DNA of 59,319 bases from contig JAJZOZ010000003.1 in NCBI GenBank assembly GCA_021811405.1, positions 1-59,319 of the forward strand, given 5' to 3'. Position numbers and translations under genes: made by a program. The stretch's first letter is position 1, and the number at the start of each line of letters is the position of its first letter. Shown here piece by piece: positions 28,144 to 35,989 of the stretch. The stretch comes from a bacterium (GTDB lineage: Bacteria > Elusimicrobiota > Elusimicrobia > Elusimicrobiales > UBA9959). The notes beneath the pieces are model-generated. The model was given only the letters and a program-made list of their open reading frames with translations. It ran no database searches and was not told the DNA's origin.

Positions 28144-29592
28144 ATGACGAACAAGAAAGTAAAAAGAGAGATTTTCGCGAACACCTCGTTCGAGGAGACC
28201 CGCATAGCTATACTGGAGGACGGCAAGCTCAGCGAGCTGTTCTGGGAGCGCAGGAGCTCGGGCAACATCGTGGGCAACATCTACAAGGCCCGCGTCGAGA
28301 ACGTGCTGCCCGGCATCTCGAGCGCGTTCATGGATATAGGCCTCGACAAGAACGCCTATATCTACATTTCCGACGTGCTCGGCAACCAGAAGGACGCGAT
28401 AGACAAGCTGCTGAAGAAGGACCAGGAGGTCATGGTGCAGGTGACCAAGGACGCCATCGGCACCAAGGGCATGAAGGTCACGATGGACGTCTCGCTGCCC
28501 GGCCGCTACCTGGTGCTGACCCCGTTCCAGGACTTCGTCGGCGTGTCCAAGAGCATCGAGGACGACGGGGAGCGCAAGCGCCTGTCCGCGATCATGCGCA
28601 AGATAGCCGACTCCAAGATGCTGGGGACCAAGGGCTGCATCGTGCGCACCGAGGCCGAAGGCGCCACCGAGGAGGAGCTGGAGCGCGAGATAAAGTACCT
28701 GCTGCGGATGTGGGACACCGTACAGGGCCGCTACGACAGCTCCAGGCCGCCCGCGCTGCTGCACAAGGACCTGGATATGACGATGCAGGTCGCCCGCGAC
28801 ATCCTTTCCGACGAGACCGCGATCTACATGCTCGACAACAGGGACGATTACAACAACGTGGCGGAGCTGGCCGCCAAGATCTCTCCCGACCTGAAGGACC
28901 GCGTTAAGTACTACGACAGCAAGACGCCGATCTTCAAGGCCTTCGGCATAGAGAAGGGCATAGAGGAACTGCGCAAGATAAAGGTGCCGCTGCCGAACGG
29001 CGGTTCCATCATCATCCAGGAGGCCGAGTCCCTCTGCGCGATAGACGTGAACACCGGCCGCTTCACCGGCAACAAGTCGCAGGAGGAGACCGTCACCGCG
29101 ACGAACATAGAGGCCGCCCAGGAGGTGGCCAGGCAGCTGCGGCTGCGCAACATCGGCGGCATCATCGTGATAGACTTCATAGACATGAAGAAGGCCTCCA
29201 ACCGCAGCAAGGTGGTCAGCTCGCTGGAGGCGGCCGTGGCCCGCGACCGGGCCAAGATCCGCATCCTGCCGATCACCAGGCTCGGCCTCGTGGAGATGAC
29301 CCGAGAGCGCAAGCGCGAGAGCACCAACAGCCTGCTGACCGAGGAGTGCCCCGAGTGCCACGGTTCCGGGCGCGTGCTCTCCAGCGAGAGCATACGCATT
29401 CAGATCCAGCGGGAGATACACAACATCACGATGGGCCGTCCCGGCGGCAGCCTCCGGGTGATCACGCACCCCATCCTGGCCGAGGTGCTGAAGAAGAAGC
29501 AGGCGATGATGGAGAAGAACGTCCACCGCAGCGTAAAGCTGGCCTCGGACCCGCAGCTCACCTGGGAGGACTACCGGATAATCCTCGAGTAG
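28144..29592 (+). CDS. rng: Ribonuclease G/E family endonuclease
   Basis: 482 residues. Has the embedded S1 domain (GNIVGNIYKARVENVLPGIS), the two catalytic Asp regions (CAIDVNTGRFTG and IIVIDFIDM) and the zinc-link CPECHG (about residue 404). It is the short RNase G form, without the RNase E degradosome scaffold. It would trim rRNA 5' ends and start mRNA decay. An AAGGAGAG site precedes the ATG. Confidence 0.95.
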   Translation: MTNKKVKREIFANTSFEETRIAILEDGKLSELFWERRSSGNIVGNIYKARVENVLPGISSAFMDIGLDKNAYIYISDVLGNQKDAIDKLLKKDQEVMVQVTKDAIGTKGMKVTMDVSLPGRYLVLTPFQDFVGVSKSIEDDGERKRLSAIMRKIADSKMLGTKGCIVRTEAEGATEEELEREIKYLLRMWDTVQGRYDSSRPPALLHKDLDMTMQVARDILSDETAIYMLDNRDDYNNVAELAAKISPDLKDRVKYYDSKTPIFKAFGIEKGIEELRKIKVPLPNGGSIIIQEAESLCAIDVNTGRFTGNKSQEETVTATNIEAAQEVARQLRLRNIGGIIVIDFIDMKKASNRSKVVSSLEAAVARDRAKIRILPITRLGLVEMTRERKRESTNSLLTEECPECHGSGRVLSSESIRIQIQREIHNITMGRPGGSLRVITHPILAEVLKKKQAMMEKNVHRSVKLASDPQLTWEDYRIILE

Positions 29593-29666
29593 CGTTGCGC
29601 GGGCGGTCCCGGTAATTGTTAAATAGTACGCGGTAAGGGGCGGCGCCCTTTCCCGACGACACGGAG

Positions 29667-31337
29667 ATGAGAGAAATGCTGAAACGCTTATCCATGCTAT
29701 TGCTTCTCGGGGCGCTCTGCGCGCCGGCCCAGGCCAGGGTGGACCAGATCTCGTACATGAAGAACGGCGTCTACTCCGGCAAGATCGGCACCTACACCCT
29801 GGGAGGGGCCAGCTACCTGGACGCCTCCGAGGCGGCGAAGCTGATCGGCGGCAAGATCTACTGGTACCCGGTCTCCGGCAAGCTGCTGCTGCAGATCAAG
29901 GGGAAGAGGGTGGTGTTCTTCCTGAAGTCGGACTCGATCACGATCAACGACGAAAAGGTGGAGTACCCGAACCCCATGATAGTCCGCGGCGGCAAGGCCT
30001 TCCTCGCGCTCAGCTTCTTCGTCTCCGGCCATTTCTCGGAGGCTTTCGGCTTCAGCCTCGAGTACAACAAGGACGCGGGGACGCTGTCGGCTCAGCGCGC
30101 CGTCAACATCACCTCCGTCAACTACTTCTCGCACTCGGACAAGACGCGCATAGTGGTCTACATGGAGGAGCCGCTGGAATGGCAGTCGTCGCAGAAGGAG
30201 AACAACCTCTTCAAGGTCAACATCTTCGGCGGCGTGATAGCCCGCGAGGAGAAGCTCTCCATCGGAGACGGCGTGCTGAAAAGCGCCGACCTGATGCAGG
30301 AGAACAAGACCGCCCGCCTGGTGCTGGACCCGGACGAGAATTTCGGAGAGGTCAAGGTGTTCAGCCTTTCCGACCCGGACCGCCTGGTGATAGACGTTTC
30401 AAAGAAGATCGCCCCCGTCCAGCAGAGCATTGGCGGCACGCCTTCCGCGGGGGCCTCGCCGTCCGCTGCCGTCTCCGGGGCAGCCGATACGGCCGCTGCT
30501 GCGGCCGCAGCTCCGGCGGCAGCGGCCGCCGTCGCCGCTTCTATCACCCCGGTGATCTCCCCTTCAGGAGCGGGCGAGGCCGCCCCCGCCCAGCCGTCCC
30601 AGCCGCTCCAGCCTTCCGTGCTGCCGGCCATACCGGATAAGATCGAGGTCGGGGCCGGGAAGAAGCGGGTGGTCATAGACGCCGGCCACGGCGGAAAGGA
30701 CCCCGGCGGCCGCAAACTGTTCGGGCTGAAGGAGAAGGACCTCAACCTCTACGTCGCGCAGGACCTCTACAAGCTGATGAAGGCGGACGACATGTACGAC
30801 GTGCTGATGACGCGCAACAGCGACGAGTTCATCCCGCTGGCGGACCGCTCGGTCATCGCGAACAATTTCAAGGCGGACATCTTCATCTCCATCCACGCCA
30901 ACGCCTCCAGCGACCGGCGCGAGAAGGGCTTCGAGATCTACTTCATGTCGGAGAAGGCCTCGGACCCCTGGGCGGCGCAGGTGGCCGACTACGAGAACTC
31001 CGTGGTCGGCATGGAGGACGGGGGAGGCCAGCAGGACCCGGCCGCTATGCTGCTGCACTCGATGGCGCGCAACGAGTACCTGAACGAGGGCAGCAAGCTG
31101 GCCGGCTTCGTCGGGGCGGAGATGGAGAACCGGACCCCTTTCAGGAACCGGGGCGTCAAGCAGGCGGCCTTCTACGTGCTGCGCGGCACCTACGCGCCGG
31201 GCATCCTGGTGGAGATGGGCTTCATGACCAATTCCAACGACCAGAAGAACATGAACAGCGGCAAGGTGCGGGAGAAGATAGCTTCCGCCATCTACCGCGG
31301 CGTGCAGGACTACGCCAAGAAAAAGGGATGGAAGTAG
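29667..31337 (+). CDS. N-acetylmuramoyl-L-alanine amidase with AMIN-like domain
   Basis: 556 residues: signal peptide (LSMLLLLGALCAPAQA), a beta-rich copper-amine-oxidase-N/AMIN-like region (about 25-255), an Ala/Pro-rich linker (about 260-325) and an Amidase_3 domain. The zinc ligands are visible in IDAGHGGKDPGG, the Glu of LKEKDLNL and the His of SIHANAS, with the catalytic Glu in LVEMGFMTN. It would cleave the lactyl bond of peptidoglycan in the periplasm, probably at division. ATG at 29679 is an alternative start. Confidence 0.92.
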   Translation: MREMLKRLSMLLLLGALCAPAQARVDQISYMKNGVYSGKIGTYTLGGASYLDASEAAKLIGGKIYWYPVSGKLLLQIKGKRVVFFLKSDSITINDEKVEYPNPMIVRGGKAFLALSFFVSGHFSEAFGFSLEYNKDAGTLSAQRAVNITSVNYFSHSDKTRIVVYMEEPLEWQSSQKENNLFKVNIFGGVIAREEKLSIGDGVLKSADLMQENKTARLVLDPDENFGEVKVFSLSDPDRLVIDVSKKIAPVQQSIGGTPSAGASPSAAVSGAADTAAAAAAAPAAAAAVAASITPVISPSGAGEAAPAQPSQPLQPSVLPAIPDKIEVGAGKKRVVIDAGHGGKDPGGRKLFGLKEKDLNLYVAQDLYKLMKADDMYDVLMTRNSDEFIPLADRSVIANNFKADIFISIHANASSDRREKGFEIYFMSEKASDPWAAQVADYENSVVGMEDGGGQQDPAAMLLHSMARNEYLNEGSKLAGFVGAEMENRTPFRNRGVKQAAFYVLRGTYAPGILVEMGFMTNSNDQKNMNSGKVREKIASAIYRGVQDYAKKKGWK

Positions 31338-31359
31338 CCGGGAGGCCGGAGCTGGCGGC

Positions 31360-32154
31360 ATGAAGCACACTAGGCGGCCGATAGGCATATTCGATTCCGG
31401 ACTGGGCGGGCTCACCGTCTTCAAGGAACTCCGGGCCATGCTGCCCGGAGAGGACATAATCTATTTCGGGGACACGGCCCGGGTGCCCTACGGCACCAAG
31501 TCGCCGGAGGCGGTGAAGGCCTTCTCCCGGGAGATCGCCGCGTTCCTGCTGGGCAGGAAGATAAAGCTCCTGCTGGTGGCCTGCAACACGGCCTCCTCGC
31601 TGGCCCTGGAGGAGATCCGCTCGATGTCGCCGGTGCCGGTGCTGGGCGTGATAGCCCCGGGGGCGGGCGCCGCCCTCAGCGAGGCGCCGCACGGCGGCCG
31701 CGTGCTGGTCATCGGCACTTCGGCCACGGTGGCCAGCCGGGCCTATTCCCGCGCCCTTTCCGGAGGACGCGTGCGCGTTACGGAAAAGGCGTGCCCGCTG
31801 TTCGTGCCGCTGGTGGAGGAGGGCTGGTGCTCCAAGCCGGTGGCCGCCGAGGTGGCGAGGGAATACCTGGCGCCGTTCCGGGGAAAGGCCGACGTGCTGA
31901 TACTCGGCTGCACGCATTACCCGATGCTCAAGAATGTCATAGCCCGCGTGGTGGGTCCCGACGTGCGGATAATAGACTCCGCCCGGGCGGCGGCGCAGGC
32001 CGCCCTCGGCGAGCTGGAGAGGCGCGGCCTGCTGGCCGGCGGGAGCCGCGGCCGCTCCGAGTTCATAGTCAGCGACGCGCCGGAGCGGTTCTCGGCGCTG
32101 GCGCTGAAGCTGCTCGGGATAAGGACCGGCAAGGTGAAGGTCAAAAGATTCTGA
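31360..32154 (+). CDS. murI: Glutamate racemase
   Basis: 264 residues. Makes D-glutamate for peptidoglycan in the cytosol. The two catalytic Cys are Cys75 in VACNTASS and Cys184 in GCTHYP, with the N-terminal GIFDSGLGGLTV motif. It follows the amidase closely, a cell-wall pairing. Confidence 0.95.
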   Translation: MKHTRRPIGIFDSGLGGLTVFKELRAMLPGEDIIYFGDTARVPYGTKSPEAVKAFSREIAAFLLGRKIKLLLVACNTASSLALEEIRSMSPVPVLGVIAPGAGAALSEAPHGGRVLVIGTSATVASRAYSRALSGGRVRVTEKACPLFVPLVEEGWCSKPVAAEVAREYLAPFRGKADVLILGCTHYPMLKNVIARVVGPDVRIIDSARAAAQAALGELERRGLLAGGSRGRSEFIVSDAPERFSALALKLLGIRTGKVKVKRF

Positions 32155-32185
32155 AGTTCCTTTCGAGGCAGAACGGAGGCAGGAT

Positions 32186-32587
32186 ATGAAAAAAGCGTTG
32201 GCAGCTGTACTGGCCCTGGCTTGCGCCGGGGTGCTGCTGGCCAAGGACCAGCCGGCCCAGCCCGCGCCCGCGGCGGCGAAGGCCGCGGCGGCCCCGGCCA
32301 AGGCTACGGACGACCAGGAAGACAGCGGCGTCCTCATCGACTCTACTAAATACGACGCCGAAGACTCGGACGCAGGCGCGGAGACGCAGGCCTACGGCGC
32401 GACCGGGGTGCCGGGGGGGATCCCGACCTCCTACGGCCAGTGCCGGGGGGTAATGAACGAGGGCGGGCGCAGCCTGCTGGTCTTCGAGAGCCTGGACGAC
32501 GGGACTATCTCCCTCGTGCAGGTGACTTTCGGGAAGGCCGGCGCAGGCTGGAAGCTGGCCGGCCGGATACCCCGCAGCGGCGAGTGA
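32186..32587 (+). CDS. Small exported protein of unknown function
   Basis: 133 residues with a clear signal peptide (KKALAAVLALACAGVLLA), an Ala/Pro/Lys low-complexity stretch and a C-terminal region of about 50 residues (GQCRGVMNEGGRSLLVFESL...) that may fold as a small beta sheet. A GGAGG site precedes the ATG. I recognise no family. Confidence 0.65.
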   Translation: MKKALAAVLALACAGVLLAKDQPAQPAPAAAKAAAAPAKATDDQEDSGVLIDSTKYDAEDSDAGAETQAYGATGVPGGIPTSYGQCRGVMNEGGRSLLVFESLDDGTISLVQVTFGKAGAGWKLAGRIPRSGE

Positions 32588-32633
32588 GCCGGGCCGCCCG
32601 GCCTGACGTTTCCGCCGCCGCCGGCATAATTGC

Positions 32634-32673
32634 TAAAATATGCCTGACGGGAGAGCGCCCGCTTTCCCGCCAG
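32634..32673 (+). promoter_or_regulatory. Promoter and palindromic 5'UTR of the HicA-like gene
   Basis: An extended -10 box (TGcTAAAAT, 32631-32639) is followed by an imperfect palindrome at 32644-32673: arms of 13 nt match at 11 positions around a 4-nt centre (CTGACGGGAGAGC / GCTTTCCCGCCAG). It lies in the predicted leader, so it could be an operator or an RNA hairpin controlling the gene. Confidence 0.4.
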
Positions 32674-32683
32674 GGAGGAAGAT

Positions 32684-32869
32684 ATGAAACGCAAGGACCT
32701 GGTTAGACATCTCACGAGCAAGGGCTGCGTGCTCTCCCGCGAAGGCGGAAAGTACTCCATCTTCACGAATCCGGTCAACAACAAAGAGGTGCCGGTGACG
32801 CGGCACAACGAGATAGCCGACTTCACTGTCCGCAAGATCTGCCGCGACCTCGGCGTGGACCAGCCCTGA
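32684..32869 (+). CDS. HicA/YcfA-like small protein lacking the active-site His
   Basis: 61 residues matching the HicA dsRBD-like fold: KRKDLVRHLTSKGCVLSREG at the start and PVTRHNEIADFTVRKICRDL at the end. HicA toxins cut mRNA using a His in a GxH motif (commonly GSH or GGxH); here the position reads GGKY, so the catalytic His appears replaced by Tyr. No HicB antitoxin gene is adjacent. It may be a non-toxic RNA-binding relative. GGGAGGAAG precedes the ATG. Confidence 0.75.
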   Translation: MKRKDLVRHLTSKGCVLSREGGKYSIFTNPVNNKEVPVTRHNEIADFTVRKICRDLGVDQP

Positions 32870-33261
32870 TGAAGGTCACGGCGGCGGCCCTGATGCTGCT
32901 CGCCGCCTGCGCCTGCGCCGCGGCGAAGCTCGACGTCATACAGGTGGGGCCGTGGTTCCAGCCGCGGGACTGGCGTAAGGTGGAGGTTTTCACCTCGCGC
33001 GACCAGACCGCCAGGCCCTGGGGCGGGATAGCCATAATACACAGCCCAAGGGTAAAGGCTTCCGGCAGCGAGGCGGCCCTCGAGAGGATGAAGCTGCAGG
33101 CCCGCCGGCAGGCCGCGGAACTGGGGGCCGACGCAGTCATAATCTCGGTGGACTCGGCCTCAGCCGGGCCGGAAATGGGGGTCTACGAGGAACCGGAGCT
33201 TTTCGTCAGCGCGCTGGCCATCAAATATGTCACAGAGGTCTCTACCCCCGCCGCGAAATGA
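32869..33261 (+). CDS. Exported protein of unknown function
   Basis: 130 residues; the ATG shares the last base of the hicA stop (TGATG), so expression is coupled. The N-terminus is a short signal peptide with an LLAACACAAA stretch that could be a lipoprotein-type cleavage site. The segment LQARRQAAELGADAVIISVD resembles the helix-strand seen in RcsF/YbjQ-like small domains, a weak similarity. Function unknown. Confidence 0.6.
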   Translation: MKVTAAALMLLAACACAAAKLDVIQVGPWFQPRDWRKVEVFTSRDQTARPWGGIAIIHSPRVKASGSEAALERMKLQARRQAAELGADAVIISVDSASAGPEMGVYEEPELFVSALAIKYVTEVSTPAAK

Positions 33262-33934
33262 GGTAAGGATAGCGCTGGACCGCGCCGAAGCCCGCACCTG
33301 GCGCGGCCGCGGCATAGTGATAGACCTTTTCCGCTTCTCCAACACGATCTGCGCCCTGCTCGAGAGCGGGCGGTCCGACGTCAGGGTCTACGCAGCGCCC
33401 TCCATGGCGCTCGCCGCCAGGCGCGCGACCCCTTCGGCCGACATCTTCTCCGAGATCGCGCTGGGTCCCGGCGTTGAACAGTACGACAACTCGCCCTACG
33501 CCGCCCTGCGCGGCTCCGATCCTTCCCGCCCCGCTTTCTCGGTCACCAATTCCGGCTCGCCGGCCGCCGCGTCGCTGCTGCTGGCCGGGGAGATACTGGT
33601 CGCCTGCTTCGCCAATTTCCCGGCCTTGGCGGCCTACTGCCTGGCTAAGCCCATGCCCACGCTGATAGTGCCGGCCTGCCTCTTCTACGACGCCGGCCAC
33701 GTCGAGGACCTGATCTGCGCGCGCGCGCTGACCGAGGAGCTCGAGGGCCGGGACGCGTTCCCGGCGGCGCTGGAGGAGATACACGCCAGCGGCCGGGTGC
33801 TGGACTTCCTGGCTTTCAGGCCGGAGACGGGGCGGCGCGACATGGACATGATCCTTAAGAAGGGAACGATGAAGGCCGTACCCGGCATCCGCTTCAAGGC
33901 CGGCGCCGGCATAGTCAGGAACGCTGCCGCCTGA
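33227..33934 (+). CDS. ComB-like 2-phosphosulfolactate phosphatase family protein
   Basis: 235 residues. The family makes sulfolactate in methanogen coenzyme M synthesis, but bacterial members mostly have unknown roles. Recognised from IVIDLFRFSNTICALLESG (family pattern VIDVxRxTTT...G) and FSVTNSGSPAA (family NGT region). The start overlaps the previous gene by 35 nt. No other coenzyme M genes are in view, so the substrate is open. Confidence 0.65.
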   Translation: MSQRSLPPPRNEVRIALDRAEARTWRGRGIVIDLFRFSNTICALLESGRSDVRVYAAPSMALAARRATPSADIFSEIALGPGVEQYDNSPYAALRGSDPSRPAFSVTNSGSPAAASLLLAGEILVACFANFPALAAYCLAKPMPTLIVPACLFYDAGHVEDLICARALTEELEGRDAFPAALEEIHASGRVLDFLAFRPETGRRDMDMILKKGTMKAVPGIRFKAGAGIVRNAAA

Positions 33935-33960
33935 CGCGGCGCCGCGCCTGGACAGGACAT

Positions 33961-34638
33961 ATGACCAAGAAAAAAGCCGTGGTGCTGTTCTCCGGCGGCC
34001 TGGATTCCACCACCGCCCTCTGCTGGGCGCTGGACAGGGGCTACGCCTGCGAGGCCGTCTCTTTCGACTACGGGCAGCGCCATTCCCGCGAGAACGCGGC
34101 CGCGCGCGCCATAGCCCGGCGGCTGGGCGTGAAGCTCCACGAGATCAAGCTGGACTTTCCCTGGCTGGCGACCAGTTCCCTGGTCAACAGGAGGATGAAG
34201 CTGCCGGACCTGCCGGCCGGGGAGATAGGCCGTAAGGGCGATATCCCGTCGACCTACGTTCCCGGGCGCAACCTGGTATTCGCCTCCATCGGCTTCTCGC
34301 TGGCGGATTCTTCGGGCGCGGCCGCCGTGGTGCTCGGTCCCAACGTGCTGGACTATTCCGGCTACCCGGACTGCCGGCCAGAATTCTACCGCGCGCTGCA
34401 GAAGGCAGCGGCCTTCGGCACCCGCCGGGGCGCCTCCGGGCGGCCGATAAGGATACTCACGCCGCTGATAAGGCTGAGCAAGGCCGGGATAGCCAGGCTC
34501 GGCGTCAGGCTCCGGGCCCCGCTGGAGCTGACCTGGTCCTGCTACAGCGGCGGGCGGCGGCCCTGCGGCCGCTGCGACTCCTGCAAGCTGCGGGCCAAGG
34601 GCTTCGCCGAGGCAGGGCTGAAGGACCCCGCGCTCTGA
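33961..34638 (+). CDS. queC: 7-cyano-7-deazaguanine synthase
   Basis: 225 residues. Makes preQ0 from carboxydeazaguanine using ATP and ammonia. PP-loop motif FSGGLDSTT (residues 10-18) and a C-terminal zinc site C-x7-C-x2-C-x2-C (CYSGGRRPCGRCDSC) are intact. queE follows after 6 nt; together they make the queuosine/7-deazapurine precursor. QueD, QueF and Tgt are not in the window. Confidence 0.95.
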   Translation: MTKKKAVVLFSGGLDSTTALCWALDRGYACEAVSFDYGQRHSRENAAARAIARRLGVKLHEIKLDFPWLATSSLVNRRMKLPDLPAGEIGRKGDIPSTYVPGRNLVFASIGFSLADSSGAAAVVLGPNVLDYSGYPDCRPEFYRALQKAAAFGTRRGASGRPIRILTPLIRLSKAGIARLGVRLRAPLELTWSCYSGGRRPCGRCDSCKLRAKGFAEAGLKDPAL

Positions 34639-34644
34639 ACCCCT

Positions 34645-35349
34645 ATGAAACCGCTCACCGCCCCGGTGGCCGAGATCTTCTGCTCGCTGCAGGGCGAAGG
34701 CCTTTACGCCGGGCAGCGGCAGGTCTTCCTGCGCTTCGCCGGCTGCAACCTGGACTGCGGCTACTGCGACGAACCGGCCGCCCTGGCCGCGGCCGCGGCG
34801 GAAACGCTGTCGGTGGATGAAGCCGCCCGCCGGGTGATAAAGCTGGCCCGCGCCAAGAAGTCCGGGGACGTTTCGCTTACCGGCGGAGAGCCGCTGCTGC
34901 GCTGGCGCTTCATAAAGGCGCTGGCCCCGAAGTTTAAAAGGGCGGGGCTCCGCCTGCACCTGGAGACCAATGGGGTCCTTTACCGGGAGTTGGCGAAGCT
35001 GCGCCGTTCGGTGGACGTGGTGGCCATGGATATAAAGCTGCCTTCCTCGACGGGACAGCGCGGCTTCTGGACGGCTCATGGCCGCTTCCTGGCCCTGGCT
35101 CCGGAAAAGACCTTCATCAAGACGGTGCTGACGTCGGAAAGCACGATGGCGGATTTCGCTAAAGCCGTCAGGCTGGCCGCCGGGGTTCACTCCGAAGTTC
35201 CCTTTTTTATACAGCCTGCCACGCGCCGCCGCGGGGTGAGCAGGCCGCCCTCGGAACGTTTCGTGCGCGAGGCGTCGTGTCTAGCGGCGGAGAAGCTGAG
35301 GCACGTGACGGTGCTGCCGCAGCAGCACCCAATTTGGGGTGTTAAGTGA
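34645..35349 (+). CDS. queE: 7-carboxy-7-deazaguanine synthase (radical SAM)
   Basis: 234 residues. Radical SAM cluster Cys34-x3-Cys38-x2-Cys41 in [10 protein letters not shown], followed by the SLTGGEPLL motif. Converts carboxy-tetrahydropterin to carboxydeazaguanine, the substrate of QueC encoded just upstream. The start follows queC by 6 nt, consistent with an operon. Confidence 0.94.
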   Translation: MKPLTAPVAEIFCSLQGEGLYAGQRQVFLRFAGCNLDCGYCDEPAALAAAAAETLSVDEAARRVIKLARAKKSGDVSLTGGEPLLRWRFIKALAPKFKRAGLRLHLETNGVLYRELAKLRRSVDVVAMDIKLPSSTGQRGFWTAHGRFLALAPEKTFIKTVLTSESTMADFAKAVRLAAGVHSEVPFFIQPATRRRGVSRPPSERFVREASCLAAEKLRHVTVLPQQHPIWGVK

Positions 35350-35518
35350 GAGTCAGTCCCGGCAGACCGGAACGCAAAACGCGTTCGGCCACACCGTGGC
35401 CTCACTCATCATTCAGGCTCGGCGCTATGCAAGCCTCGCCTTCACGAAGGTTTTGCTTATCCGGCCTGCCGTGCCTGACAATGGGCAATGATTTTGTAAA
35501 TGAGGAAGGGGAGGTCTT

Positions 35519-35824
35519 ATGAGCGAGGGAACGTTTTTGATTGACTGTCCGTGCTGCAAGGCGCGCATAGAGGTGGACCGCAAGACCGGCAAGGTGCTCA
35601 GGCACTGGGACAAACCGCAGGTCAAGGAAGGCGGCGACCTGATGGCCGAGGCCATGAAGAAGATGCAGGCCGACAAAAGCCGCCTGGACGACTATTTCAA
35701 CAACGCCGGCAAGTCCATGGAGGAGAAAAAGAAGGAATTGGAGGAGAAGTTCCAGAAAGAGAAGAAGCGCATAGAGGAGTCCGGGGATACCTCCAGGCCG
35801 GAGAATCCGTTCGATTGGGATTGA
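35519..35824 (+). CDS. Small protein with zinc-ribbon-like N-terminus and coiled coil
   Basis: 101 residues. Starts with FLIDCPCCKARIEVDRKTG, a single CPCC knuckle, then a highly charged helical segment (KSMEEKKKELEEKFQKEKKR) likely to form a coiled coil. A GGGGAGG site precedes the ATG. Family and role unknown; the 169 nt upstream hold no gene that I can see. Confidence 0.65.
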   Translation: MSEGTFLIDCPCCKARIEVDRKTGKVLRHWDKPQVKEGGDLMAEAMKKMQADKSRLDDYFNNAGKSMEEKKKELEEKFQKEKKRIEESGDTSRPENPFDWD

Positions 35825-35826
35825 CA

Positions 35827-35931
35827 TATAATATAGATATCAATAAGGGACCCGCGCGCCCGCGCGGGTACATTGGCCCGGTCCCAGGACCGCTAACCCA
35901 TAGGGCCCAGAAAAGTCTGGGCCCTTTTTTT
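35827..35931 (+). ncRNA. Candidate small RNA made of three hairpins
   Basis: TATAAT at 35827-35832 is followed by three consecutive hairpins: ACCCGCGCG-cc-CGCGCGGGT, CGGTCC-ca-GGACCG and a terminator. A transcript of roughly 90-95 nt starting near 35839 would be almost fully paired. No good -35 box is seen, so it may instead be just a decorated terminator of the upstream gene. Confidence 0.3.
35903..35931 (+). terminator. Rho-independent terminator
   Basis: GGGCCCAGA-aaag-TCTGGGCCC followed by seven T. Confidence 0.9.
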
Positions 35932-35977
35932 GTCCCAGCCTGCCTTTACGGCCCTTACGGCGGCGGCTTGAAGGCCG

Positions 35978-35989
35978 TATACTATAGGC
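35978..35989 (+). promoter_or_regulatory. -10 box for a probable leaderless PLD mRNA
   Basis: TATACT at 35978-35983 is six bases from the ATG at 35990; the spacer ataggc is not a ribosome-binding site. Confidence 0.5.

Noticed and set aside
27490-29526. 678-residue minus-strand ORF opposite rng
   Set aside because: Shadow of rng and the DUF2344 gene; low-complexity His/Leu/Val/Gly composition and no start signal.
35821-35832. TTGACA next to TATAAT as a promoter pair
   Set aside because: The two boxes are adjacent with no spacer, so they cannot act together; only the -10 is kept as a candidate.
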